From: JACVRM01 sp963809765
Lineage (GTDB): Bacteria; Actinomycetota; Thermoleophilia; Gaiellales; Gaiellaceae
Assembly (NCBI GenBank): GCA_963809765.1
Contig: CAWEKT010000001.1
Coordinates: forward strand, 1,116,001-1,180,000
DNA: 64,000 nucleotides
Direction of reading: 5' to 3'
The position numbers and the translations under genes were made by a program. The notes under the pieces are model-generated. The model had not been told where the DNA came from, ran no database searches, and worked only from the letters and a program-made list of their open reading frames with translations. Shown piece after piece: positions 11,300-20,185 of the stretch (position 1 is the stretch's first letter; each line of letters opens with the position of its first letter).

Positions 11300-11333
11300 C
11301 GGGCACCCCGTTCACGGGACGGTGCGACTCACG

Positions 11334-11530
11334 CCGCTGATTGTAGGAGGGCCTGGCGGGACGTCGCTCGCCGCAGGAGTGCGATGGTCGTTCCGAGGCT
11401 AGGACGCCCAAGCGAACGGGTGCGCCGATAGCGGTGTCCTATCGGTGCGACCGAGGACAACGCATCGGGACGACCAGCGCGCTCCGGCGGCTCAGTCGTC
11501 GTCTCGCCAGGCCCTCCTAAGCTGCAGCGG
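11334..11530. repeat. 197-nt long imperfect palindrome between pruA and whiA
   Basis: The segment folds back on itself almost end to end. An outer clamp pairs CCGCTG (11334-11339) with CAGCGG (11525-11530). The outer stem pairs 11344-11363 with 11500-11519, 20 bp with a single G-T pair. The middle stem pairs 11371-11396 with 11465-11490, 26 positions with two mismatches and two G-T pairs. The central hairpin pairs 11421-11431 with 11439-11449 around a 7-nt loop. It occupies nearly the whole divergent gap and its right end includes the first base of the whiA start codon. It could be a MITE-like insertion or a structured regulatory element. It encodes no protein that I can support. Confidence 0.8.
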
Positions 11531-12450
11531 TGTCCTCCTCGGCCGACCTGCGCAGCGAGCTGGCAGCCGTGGAGCCGACGCGGGCGTGCGACCGGCTCGC
11601 CGAGCTGTCGGCGCTCTTCCACGGCGCCGGCACGCTCGAGCTCCACGGTCGCTACGCCGTCTCGGTGCGGCTGGACGTCGGCGATCCCGGGGTCGCGAGG
11701 CGCGCCTTCGCCCTGCTGCGCGGCTTCGACGTGGTGACGGAGATCCGCACGTACCGCCAGCAGGCGTTCGCCCGCTCCACACGCTTTCAGCTCCACGTCC
11801 AGGGCACCGACCGTGCCGTGCAGGTGTTGAACGAGGCGGGCGTCCTCGACCGCGGGCTCAGGCCGCTCGAGGCGCCCCCTGCGCGGCTCGTGGCCAGGGC
11901 GTGCTGCCGGCGCGCGTACCTACGCGGCGCACTCCTCGCCGGCGGCTCGTACTCGGGACCGCGGGCGCCGCAGGTCGAGGTTCGCACCGCAACGCATGCC
12001 GCCGCGGCGTTCGTCGCGCGGGTCGCGCTGGCCGAGGGGGTCGAGCTGGCGGTCCGGGAGCGGCAGGGCTACTCGGCCGCGACGGCCCGCGGGCGGGCCG
12101 CCGTCGAGGGCCTGCTCGCGGCGGCGGGCGGCGACCGCGCCGTGCTGGCCCTCGAGGAGCAGGCGGTGATGGGGGAGACCCGTTCGCGGGCGAACCGGCT
12201 CGCGAACGCCGACCACGCCAATCTGATCCGCGTCAGCCGCGCGGCGGGTGCGCAGCTTCGCGCCGTCCGCCGGCTGGCAGCCGCCGGCAGGCTCGAGACG
12301 CTCCCGGCGGGGCTGCGCGAGGTCGCCGAGCTACGGCTCGACCACCCGTCGCTCTCGCTCCGCGAGCTGGGGCTCAAGTGCCGTCCGCCGATCGGCAAGG
12401 CCGCCGCGCACCGCAGGCTCAAGCGGCTGGAGCAACTCGCGCGCGAGTAA
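11530..12450 (+). CDS. whiA: Sporulation/cell-division transcription regulator WhiA
   Basis: A 306-residue DNA-binding regulator found across Gram-positive bacteria. The N-terminal half is a degenerate LAGLIDADG homing-endonuclease fold (ELSALFHGAGTLELHGRYAVSV, then CCRRAYLRGALLAGGS). The C-terminal helix-turn-helix has the typical end ELRLDHPSLSLRELGLKCRPPIGKAAAHRRLKRLE. Length fits the family. In many actinobacteria whiA lies downstream of uvrC, rapZ and yvcK and upstream of gap-pgk-tpiA. Here gap-pgk-tpiA follow, but rapZ and yvcK are absent. No ribosome binding site is seen before the GTG, which sits at the edge of the long palindrome. Confidence 0.92.
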   Translation: MSSSADLRSELAAVEPTRACDRLAELSALFHGAGTLELHGRYAVSVRLDVGDPGVARRAFALLRGFDVVTEIRTYRQQAFARSTRFQLHVQGTDRAVQVLNEAGVLDRGLRPLEAPPARLVARACCRRAYLRGALLAGGSYSGPRAPQVEVRTATHAAAAFVARVALAEGVELAVRERQGYSAATARGRAAVEGLLAAAGGDRAVLALEEQAVMGETRSRANRLANADHANLIRVSRAAGAQLRAVRRLAAAGRLETLPAGLREVAELRLDHPSLSLRELGLKCRPPIGKAAAHRRLKRLEQLARE

Positions 12451-12750
12451 CCACCAGCACGAGGCCTTGTTTGTGTCTTCTGCCATCCGTCATACTCGGG
12501 TTCGGGCGGGTCTGCGCTCGTCCGGCGTTGGATTCAGACCCCGTCCGACGCCACGGTCCGGAGCGCGGTTCAACTGGAGGGGGAGGTCGTCCTCGGAGCT
12601 TCCCCTCCGACCCGCCCACTTTTCGCGCGCCTGCCTTCTGCGATAGGCCCTGTCACGATGGCCCGACGATGGCGGGACAGGTCGTCCCACGCGTGGCCCG
12701 CCCCAGCGGCACTAGACTCGGCTCGACCGACCAGGGAGGGCGTAGCAGCG
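12451..12750. other. Intergenic region before gap, with hairpins
   Basis: No gene is supported in these 300 nt. GGAGGGGGAG (12576-12585) can pair with CTTCCCCTCC (12599-12608), 10 bp with one G-T pair, a plausible end for whiA transcripts. GGGAC-AGGTC-GTCCC (12674-12688) is a compact palindrome 63 nt before gap that also carries the GACAGGTC word. It could be an operator, though no regulator can be named. TAGACT near 12712 is a possible -10 element. A GGGAGGG lies about 11 nt before the gap ATG. Confidence 0.4.
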
Positions 12751-13786
12751 ATGGCAACGCGTGTTGGGATCAACGGTTTCGGGCGCATCGGGCGCAACTT
12801 CTTCCGGGCGCACGTCGAGCGGGGCGGCGACTTCGAGATCGTGGCCGTCAACGACCTCGGTGACGCGAAGACGATGGGGCACCTGCTCCAGTACGACTCG
12901 GTGCTCGGCCCGCTGGGAGAGGACGTTCAGGTCGGCGGAAGGCACCATCCGCGCCGGCGAGACCGAGCTGAAGGTGCTTGCCGAGCGTGACCCCGCAAGC
13001 CTCCCCTGGGGCGATCTCGGCGTCGACATCGTGATCGAGTCGACCGGGATCTTCACCGACCGCGCCGGCGCGCAGAAGCACCTCGACGCGGGCGCCGAGC
13101 AAGGTGATCGTCTCGGCGCCGGCGACCGAGCCCGACTTCACGGTCGTGCTCGGCGTCAACGACGACGCCTACGACCCCGACCAGCACCACATCGTCTCGA
13201 ACGCCTCCTGCACGACGAACTGCGTGGCGCCGATGGCCAAGGTCCTGCACGACGCATTCGGGATCGAGCAGGGCTTCATGACCACGATCCACGCGTACAC
13301 GAACGACCAGAGCATTCTCGACTTGCCGCACAAGGACCTGCGGCGCGCGCGCGCCGCGGCCATCAACCTGATCCCGACGTCGACCGGCGCCGCGAAGGCG
13401 ATCGGCCTCGTCATGCCCGAGCTGAAGGGCAAGGTGGACGGCATCTCGGTGCGCGCCCCTGTTCCGACCGGCTCGATCACGGACTTCGTCTGCGCGCTCG
13501 GCCGCGAGGTCAGCGTCGACGACGTCAACGGGCGTCTTCGCAGGAGGCGGCGGGCGGGCGGCTCGACGGCATCCTCCGTTCACCGACGACCCGCTCGTCT
13601 CGACCGACATCGTCCACTCGCCGTACTCCTGCATCTTCGACAGCGCGCTGACGATGGCGCACGGCTCGCAGGTGAAGGTGTTCGGCTGGTACGACAACGA
13701 GTGGGGCTACTCGTGCCGCCTGGTCGACCTGGTCGGCGAAGGTCGCCGCCTCGCTGCCTGCCGCTGTCGGCTCCCGCTCCTCGTAG
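12751..13786 (+). CDS. gap: Glyceraldehyde-3-phosphate dehydrogenase, several apparent frameshifts
   Basis: Glycolytic oxidation of glyceraldehyde 3-phosphate to 1,3-bisphosphoglycerate with NAD. ATG 12751 starts RVGINGFGRIGRNFFRA (NAD-binding fold) and continues with AVNDLGD. The catalytic motif SNASCTTNCVAP is intact, as is the C-terminal WYDNEWGYSCRL. The frame changes near 12938, 13099, 13530, 13545, 13578 and 13735, several times where one G or C gained or lost restores family-like sequence. Every functional motif is preserved in one frame or another, so assembly error is much likelier than loss. It heads gap-pgk-tpiA-gpmI. Confidence 0.93.
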
Positions 13787-13805
13787 CCGTGCTGGGCCGA
13801 AGCCG

Positions 13806-14873
13806 GTGAGGCGCCCGCGCTCGGTCCGCGACGCCGACGTCGACGGGCGGCGCGTCCTCGTCCGCGCCGACCTCAACGTGCCGCTCGAGGACGGCCGCGT
13901 CGCCGACGACACCCGCATCCGCGCTTCACTGCCGACGCTCGAGCTGCTGCTCGAGCGGGGCGCGTCGCGGGTGTCGGTCTGCTCTCACCTCGGCCGGCCG
14001 AAGGGTCCCGACCCTGCGTTCGCCATGGCGCCCGTCGAGGCGCGCCTGCGCGAGCTGCTGCCGGCCGGCGACGCGCCTGCAGGTGCTCGAGAACACACGC
14101 TTCGACCCGGGCGAGACGACGAACGACCCCGAGCTCGCACGCGAGCTGGCCGCAGCACGGCGACCTGTACGTGAACGACGCCTTCGGCTCGGCCCACCGC
14201 GCGCATGCCTCGACTGAGGGCGTCGCCCACCTGCTGCCCGCCTACGCCGGGCTCCTGCTCGAGCGCGAGCTGGAGCAGCTTGGGCGGCTGCTCGGCGACG
14301 TCGAGCGGCCCGTTCCTGCTCGTGGTCGGCGGCGCCAAGGTGGACGACAAGCTGGGTGTGCTCGAGCACCTCGGGGGCCGGGCCGACACGGTGCTCGTCG
14401 GCGGCAAGATGGCCGAGCAGATCCGCGAGTCGAACCCGCTCTCCTTCGACGTGGAGCTGCCGACCGACGTCGTCGCCGCCGCAGCCTTCGAGCCGGACGC
14501 CGAGGCGCAGGTCGTCCCCTACGAGGACGTGCCGGACGGCTGGCTCGGGCTCGACATCGGCCCCGAGACCCGCACGGCCTTCGCGAAGCGCATCGGCGAG
14601 GCGCGCACGATCTTCTGGAACGGGCCGATGGGCGTCTTCGAGTGGCCGCGGTTCGCCGAGGGGACGAACGCCGTCGCGCGCGCAGTGGCCGAGTGCGCCG
14701 GCTACACCGTCGTGGGCGGTGGCGACTCCGTGCGGGCGGTGCAGGAGCTCGGGCTGGCCGACGAGGTCTCGTGGGTCTCGACCGGCGGCGGCGCCTCGCT
14801 CGAGCTGCTCGAGGGTAAGGAGCTGCCCGGGGTCGCAGCCATTCCCGAGGCCGTACCCGCGGGGAGCGGCTGA
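13806..14873 (+). CDS. pgk: Phosphoglycerate kinase, several apparent frameshifts, short C-domain
   Basis: Transfers phosphate from 1,3-bisphosphoglycerate to ADP. GTG 13806 is followed by VDGRRVLVRADLNVPLEDG and SHLGRPKG. Further motifs are YVNDAFGSAHRAHAST, LLVVGGAKVDDKLGVL, IFWNGPMGVFEW and VSTGGGASLELLEGK. The frame shifts near 14080, 14155 and 14308. Even after allowing for these, the protein is about 355 residues, some 35-40 shorter than usual. The gap falls after VLVGGKMAEQI, where other PGKs have a helical segment before the strand leading to PDGW. That stretch is in frame, so it is probably a real lineage trait. Confidence 0.93.
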
Positions 14874-14938
14874 AACTCGGCCCGGTCTCCGGCTCACGCT
14901 TGCGATTCGCCCTTTAGCCTTCGGGCCGAGGCGACCGC

Positions 14939-15627
14939 ATGCTGATCGCGGGTAACTGGAAGATGCACAAGAGCCGCGCGGAGACGCGGGCGTTCCTCGA
15001 GGCCTTCGAGCCGCCGGCCGGCGTCGAGGCGGTCGTCTGCCCGACGTACGCCTCGCTGGAGGCGGCCGTCGGCCACGGCGTGCCGGTCTTCGCGCAGAAC
15101 GTCCACTGGGAGATCGAGGGCGCGTACACCGGGGAGGTGTCGGCCGAGATGCTTGCCGAGCTCGGGCGTCGAGGGAGCGCATCGTCGGCCACTCGGAGCG
15201 ACGGCAGTACTTCGGCGAGGACGACCACGGCGTCGCGCTGCGAGCGCACGCCGCCCTGACCGCCGGCCTGCGCGTCATCGCCTGCGTCGGTGAGCTCGAG
15301 GACGAGCGCGTCGCGGGGGAGACCGAGGAGATCCTGCGGGCACAGGTCAAGGTCCTCGACCCGCACCCCGCCCTGGTGATCGCGTACGAGCCCGTCTGGG
15401 CGATCGGCACCGGGAAGACGGCCACGCCCGAGCAGGCGCAGGAGGCCCACGCCTTCATCAAGGGTCTGATCGACGTGCCGGTGCTCTACGGCGGCTCGGT
15501 GAAGCCCGAGAATGCCGAGGAGCTGCTCGCGCAGCCGGACGTGGACGGAGCGCTGGTCGGCGGCGCGTCGCTCGAGGTCGAATCGTTCACGGCCATCTGC
15601 GAGGCCGCCGTGCGCGTCGCAGCCTGA
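14939..15627 (+). CDS. tpiA: Triose-phosphate isomerase, one apparent frameshift
   Basis: Interconverts dihydroxyacetone phosphate and glyceraldehyde 3-phosphate. ATG 14939 gives LIAGNWKMHKS with the catalytic Lys. QNVHWEIEGAYTGEVSAEML follows. The frame is lost near 15170, before the HSER motif holding the catalytic His, which is readable in another frame. It continues with AYEPVWAIGTGKTATPEQAQ (catalytic Glu and flexible loop) and YGGSVKPENA. Length is about 229 residues, slightly short but within the family range. Confidence 0.93.
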
Positions 15628-15635
15628 GGCGCAGC

Positions 15636-17133
15636 GTGGCGGCGGCGGCCGACGCCCACACCATGGTCGCGCTGGTCATCCTGGACGGCTGGGGCTGTGC
15701 GCCGCCCGGCCCGGGCAACGCGGTCGAGCTGGCGGCGACGCCCGTCTTCGACCGGCTGTGGCGGGCCTATCCGCACACGACGCTCGAGGCGTCCGGCGAG
15801 GCGGTCGGCCTCCCGCCCGGGCAGATGGGCAACTCGGAGGTGGGCCACCTCACGATCGGCGCTGGACGCGTGCTCTTCCAGGACCTCCAGCGCGTCAACC
15901 GGGCGCTCGCCGACGGAAGCCTCTACGACAATCCCGCGCTCGCAGCCGCCTGCGCCCGGGCTGCGGCGCGCGGCGCGAACCTGCACCTGCTCGGGCTCGT
16001 GTCCTACGGCGGCGTCCATTCGCACATCGACCACCTGCGCGGCCTGCTCGAGCTCGCCCGCCGACACGGCCTGGAGGAGCGAACCTTCGTGCACGCGTTC
16101 ACCGACGGGCGCGACGTCTCGCCGCACGCGGCGCTCTCGGACCTCGCGGAGCTGCCGGCAGCGCGCATTGCCACCGTCGCCGGCCGCTACTACGCGATGG
16201 ACCGCGACCGGCGCTGGGAGCGCACCGAGCTCGCGCTCCGGGCGCTCCGCCACGGGACCTCACCGGAGGCCGCGGATCCCGTCGAGGCGGTCCGCGCCAG
16301 CTACGAGCAGGGCGTCACAGACGAGTTCGTCCTCCCAGTCGTCGCTCGCCGGCCGGCCGCGGCTGACCCCGGCGGACGAGGCGATCTTCTTCAACTTCCG
16401 GCCCGACCGGGCGAGGCAGCTGACGGAGCGCCTGCTGGCTGAGGGCATCCCGTTGACGACGATGACGCGCTACCGCGAGGACTTGCCCTGCCCGGTCGCC
16501 TTCGCCGAGCAGGTCGTCGAGCGCGCTCTGGCCGAGGTGCTGTCGAGCGCCGGCTTTGCGCAGCTGCACGCCGCCGAGACGGAGAAGTACGCCCACGTCA
16601 CGTACTTCTTCAACGGCGGCCGCGAGGAGGAGTGGCCGGGGGAGACGAGAGTCCTGGTGCCGTCGCCCCGCGACGTGCCGAGCTACGACCACAAGCCCGA
16701 GATGTCGGCGGCCGAGGTCGCCGTCCGGACGGCCGCCGCGATCGACACCGGCGAGCCCCGCTTCGTGATCGTGAACTTCGCCAACCCGGACATGGTCGGC
16801 CACACCGGCGTGATCCCGGCCGTCGTCCGGGCCGTCGAGACGACCGATGCGGCGCTCGGCGTCGTGCTCGAGGCCGTGCAGCGTCGGGGCGGCGTCGCCC
16901 TCGTCACGGCCGACCACGGCAACGCCGAGACGATGCTGGAGCCGGACGGCGTCAGCCCGCATACGGCGCACACGACGAATCCCGTGCCGCTCGTGCTGAC
17001 AAGGGCGGAAACGGCACTCCGGGCCGGCGGCCGGCTCTTCGACCTCGCTCCGACAGTCCTCGACCTGCTCGACCTGGCGGTGCCGCCGGAAATGACCGGA
17101 AAGACGCTCGTTGTGGAAAACCCGGCCGCCTGA
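15636..17133 (+). CDS. gpmI: Cofactor-independent phosphoglycerate mutase, one apparent frameshift
   Basis: Interconverts 3- and 2-phosphoglycerate using two Mn ions, an alkaline-phosphatase-superfamily enzyme. Motifs are LVILDGWG, the catalytic Ser in GQMGNSEVGHLTIGAGR, GGVHSHIDHL, FTDGRDVSP, YAMDRDRRWER, NFANPDMVGHTG and TADHGNAETM. The frame changes near 16350, just before FFNFRPDRARQL. GTG 15636 with GAGG six bases upstream is one start, and ATG 15663 immediately before ALVILDGWG is the other. Length is about 499 codons, usual for GpmI. Close spacing to tpiA suggests cotranscription. Confidence 0.93.
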
Positions 17134-17154
17134 CACGCATCGCGAGGAAAAAGC

Positions 17155-17835
17155 GTGCAAAACGTTTTACAAACCCCGAATCCGGGGCTAGGGAATCGGC
17201 CGTCAGGCGGGATATACTCGGGACGCTTGTCGCTCCCACAGCCTGATCTAGCCATTCTTCGGAAGGCGCAGCGGGGTGACGAACGCGCGTTCTCAATCAT
17301 TGTGCGTTCGTACGAGACCCCGGTCTTCAACTACGTCCTGCGCCTGGTCGGCGACCGCTCGCTGGCCGAGGACCTGACGCAGGAAGTTTTCCTGCGGCTC
17401 TACCAGGGCCTGCCCAGCTTCTCGCTCCGCTCACGGTTCACCACGTGGATGTTCCAGGTGACCAAGAACCGGGTGCTGGACGAGCTGCGCGCGAACGAGC
17501 GCCGGCCGCGCACCGTGGTCGCGATCGAGGACGCGCCGTCGCTCGAGGTGCTCGACGCGCCGCTCGAGAGCCTCGAGGAGATGGACGCGGTCTGGCGGGC
17601 GATCAACAACCTGAACGTCGACCTGCGCATGGCCCTGCTGCTCCGCGATGTCGTCGGCCTCTCGTACACCGAGATCGCCGACTCTCTGGAGATCACGCTG
17701 GCCACGGTCAAGTGGCGCATCTACAAGGCGCGCGAGGAGGTGCAGCTCTCGCTCACACGTGAGGGCATCTTCATCGGCACCTCGCGGCACCCGGCGGACG
17801 CCGACGTCGGCGAGCCCGCCGAAGCCACCGCTTAG
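17155..17835 (+). CDS. ECF-type RNA polymerase sigma factor
   Basis: A 226-residue sigma-70 family factor. Region 2 contains AFSIIVRSYETPVFNYVLRLVGDRSLAEDLTQEVFLRLYQ and FTTWMFQVTKNRVLDELR. Region 4 contains LNVDLRMALLLRDVVGLSYTEIADSLEITLATVKWRIYKARE. There is no region 1 or 3, as in ECF factors. GTG 17155 has a good GAGGA seven bases upstream. An alternative TTG at 17227 lies 8 nt after a TATACT (17213-17218), so a second, near-leaderless start is possible. A CCCCG-GAAT-like hairpin (CCCCGAATCCGGGG) sits between them. No anti-sigma gene is adjacent. Confidence 0.88.
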   Translation: MQNVLQTPNPGLGNRPSGGIYSGRLSLPQPDLAILRKAQRGDERAFSIIVRSYETPVFNYVLRLVGDRSLAEDLTQEVFLRLYQGLPSFSLRSRFTTWMFQVTKNRVLDELRANERRPRTVVAIEDAPSLEVLDAPLESLEEMDAVWRAINNLNVDLRMALLLRDVVGLSYTEIADSLEITLATVKWRIYKAREEVQLSLTREGIFIGTSRHPADADVGEPAEATA

Positions 17836-17841
17836 GCCTAA

Positions 17842-18578
17842 CTAGGCGCCGTACTCGAGCCGCCGGGCGAGCGAGGCGGGCAGGCCTGCAGCCTCGATGT
17901 CCTGCTGCATCGCGCCGACGTCGTACGACACGCGGCGGAACCACCCGCGGCCGGCCGAGAGGTCGAGCAGCAGGTAGGCGGCACGCGGGTCGCCGTCTCG
18001 AGGCTGGCCCACGGCGCCGGGGTTGAGGAGCCAGCGGCCTGCCGACAGGTCGAGCTCGGTGCCGGCGGCTGCGTGTCCGCCCGCGACGTGCCCGTCGGCG
18101 ATCGTGACCGCGATCGGGATGTGGGTGTGGCCGACGAGCACGACCTCCTCGCGGGTCAGCTCCAGCGACCCGCCTGGCCGCCTCGTCCGTGAGCACGTAC
18201 TCCCAGACCGGGTCGGCAGGGCTCGCGTGGAACAGGGCGACGCTGCCTCGCCGCTCCGCCGGCCGCAGGCCGTGGAGAAAGGCGCGGGTCTCGGACGACG
18301 AGCCGCTCGCGAGTCCAGAGTGCCGCTGCGCCCGCGTCGGGATTGAACTCCTCGATCGAGACGCCGGCCTCGTCGAGCGCGATCAGGTCGTGGTTGCCAC
18401 AGAGCGAGAGGCCCGCGCGCTCGCGCACCGTCGCCGCCGCCTCGTTCGGATGCGGGCCGTAGCCGACGACGTCGCCCAGGTTCCAGAGCTCCGCGACTCC
18501 CTCGTGCTCGATCGCCGCCAGGACCGCCGTGAGCGCGTGGTGATTAGCGTGGACGTCGGAGATGACCGCGACGCGCAG
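17842..18578 (-). CDS. Metallophosphoesterase, several apparent frameshifts
   Basis: Calcineurin-like phosphoesterase with dinuclear metal motifs spread over three frames: SDVHANHHAL, GDVVGYGPHPNEAA, GNHDLIALD and VGHTHIPIAV. Shifts fall near 18430, 18290 and 18150. Reassembled length is about 245 residues, typical of the YfcE/YvnB-like group annotated simply as metallophosphoesterase family. The start is uncertain: the conserved RVAVISDVHAN is preceded only by CTG at 18578-18576, and the N-terminus overlaps the start of the divergent M48 gene by about 17 nt. Substrate unknown. Confidence 0.82.
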
Positions 18579-19800
18579 GGCGGCAACGATAGCGGTGCTG
18601 TCCGCGGGCTGGATCGTCGCGGCGGCGCTGCTCTGGAGGACGAGCGTCCCCGACGGGCTCGACCTGCCGGCGCTCGACGCCGGCTCGCTGTTTCCCGCCG
18701 AGCAGGTGGAGCGTGCCGAGCGCTACGAGCGATTCCTGCGCTGGAACGCGCTCGCACGGATGCTCGCCCAGCTGGCTGTGGCCGTCGGGGTGGTGATCCT
18801 GGCGCCGGCGATCGTGCGTCGCCTGCGCGGCGGGCCGGTCGTGCGCGGAGTCACGCTGGTCGCGATCGCCTACGTCGCGCTCTGGCTCGCACGGCTGCCG
18901 TTCGGGCTCGCTGCGCTCTGGTGGCGGCGGCGCTACGACGTCGCTCGCGAGGGCTATCTCGACTTCGTCCTGCGCCCCTGGGCGACGCTCCTGGGTGAGC
19001 TGCTGCTCGCGTGCGCGGCGGCCGCCGCTCTGATGCTGCTCGCACGCAGGCTCGGGCCCCGCTGGTGGCTCGCCGGTGCCGCCGCCGTCGCCGTCCTGGG
19101 AACCGCGTACCTGCTGCTGCAGCCGCTCTTCCTGGCCCCGCGTTTCGCTCCGCTGCCGGACGGGCCGGTGCGCCGCGACGTCCAGGTGCTCGCCCAGCGG
19201 ATGGGCGTCGACGACGTCGAGGTGAGGCTGCGCAAGGCGGCCGAGCGCACACGCGCGGCGAACGCGGAGGTGGTCGGCCTGGGCCCGAGCAGGCGCATCG
19301 TCCTCTGGGACACGCTGCTCGAAGGGTTCTCGCGGCGCGAGATTCGCGCGATCACCGCCCACGAGCTCGCGCACGTCTCGAGACGGCACGTGTGGAAGGG
19401 CATCGGCTGGTTCCTGCTCGCGGTCGTGCCGGCCCTCTGGCTGCTGGACCGCGCGGCCCGGCTGCGAGGCGGGCTGCGGCGGCCGGAGGCGGCTGGCGGC
19501 CGTGATCGCGGCGGGGCTCGCGCTGCAGCTCGCGATCACGCCGGCCGTGAGCGCGCTCGGTCGCCGCTACGAAGCCGAGGCCGACTGGGTGGCGCTCCAG
19601 ACGACGCGCGACCCGGCGGCGATGCGGAGCCTCTTCCAGGGGCTGGCCGCGACCAACCTGGCCGATCCGGAGCCGCCCGGCTGGTGGTCGGCGCTCGTTC
19701 CGGACGCATCCGTCGTTGCTGCGCCGCATCGCGATGGCGGAGGCGTGGGCCGAGCGCGACGGTGTCGACCGCTGCCGCCCCCGCGGGCGCGCCGACCTAG
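18562..19800 (+). CDS. M48 family zinc metalloprotease (Ste24-like), apparent frameshifts
   Basis: Integral-membrane zinc protease. From ATG 18562 there is a first membrane helix (IAVLSAGWIVAAALLW), a soluble stretch, then several more helices. The zinc motif HELAHVSRRH lies near residue 270, followed by WFLLAVVPALWLL and the third-ligand motif EAEADWVALQTTRDPAAMRSLF. Frames switch near 19500 and 19710. The overall pattern matches the Ste24/HtpX superfamily of about 400 residues. The exact C-terminus cannot be fixed because of the second shift, and the TAG at 19798 is used here. It diverges from the phosphoesterase. Confidence 0.83.
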   Translation: MTATRRAATIAVLSAGWIVAAALLWRTSVPDGLDLPALDAGSLFPAEQVERAERYERFLRWNALARMLAQLAVAVGVVILAPAIVRRLRGGPVVRGVTLVAIAYVALWLARLPFGLAALWWRRRYDVAREGYLDFVLRPWATLLGELLLACAAAAALMLLARRLGPRWWLAGAAAVAVLGTAYLLLQPLFLAPRFAPLPDGPVRRDVQVLAQRMGVDDVEVRLRKAAERTRAANAEVVGLGPSRRIVLWDTLLEGFSRREIRAITAHELAHVSRRHVWKGIGWFLLAVVPALWLLDRAARLRGGLRRPEAAGGRDRGGARAAARDHAGRERARSPLRSRGRLGGAPDDARPGGDAEPLPGAGRDQPGRSGAARLVVGARSGRIRRCCAASRWRRRGPSATVSTAAAPAGAPT

Positions 19801-19802
19801 AG

Positions 19803-20087
19803 CTACTCGGGCGTCTCGGGCAGGTTGCGGATGCCCTCGCTCGTCTGCCACTTCGACCACGAGTCCTCCATGGCCGCGAGCAGCTCCTGCATGAAGCGCG
19901 GGGACATGTTCACGCGCGTGACGACGACGCCCGGGATCTCGCCGTCGCCGACCTCGTGATCGATGCGCGCGAACGTGATCGTGAACTCGTAGTTCGAGAA
20001 GGTGATGTTGGCGAAGTTCGCGTAGACGCCCGCGAGGTGCTCGGGATCGAGGTGGATGTTGAGCTGGCGCTCGGTGTCCTCGTCCAC
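19803..20087 (-). CDS. DUF3467 domain protein
   Basis: A 94-residue acidic protein from ATG 20087. It has the DUF3467 layout: LNIHLDPEHLAGVYANFANITFSNYEFTITFARI, then VVVTRVNMSPRFMQELLAAMEDSWSKW. This small family is widespread and of unknown function, and it lacks membrane segments or catalytic motifs. It is convergent with the M48 protease gene and abuts it. Confidence 0.85.
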   Translation of the reverse strand: MDEDTERQLNIHLDPEHLAGVYANFANITFSNYEFTITFARIDHEVGDGEIPGVVVTRVNMSPRFMQELLAAMEDSWSKWQTSEGIRNLPETPE

Positions 20088-20185
20088 GCGCCTACGATAA
20101 CCGCCCGTGATCCGGCCCGCGTCCGTCCTGCCCGAGCTCTACGCGAGCTGTCCGGACGCGGGCAGGCGCAGCCAGGCCGACGCGG

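Noticed and set aside
12751..14873. gap and pgk as pseudogenes
   Set aside because: Every catalytic motif survives in one frame or another, and these are single essential glycolytic genes. Single-base errors explain the breaks better.
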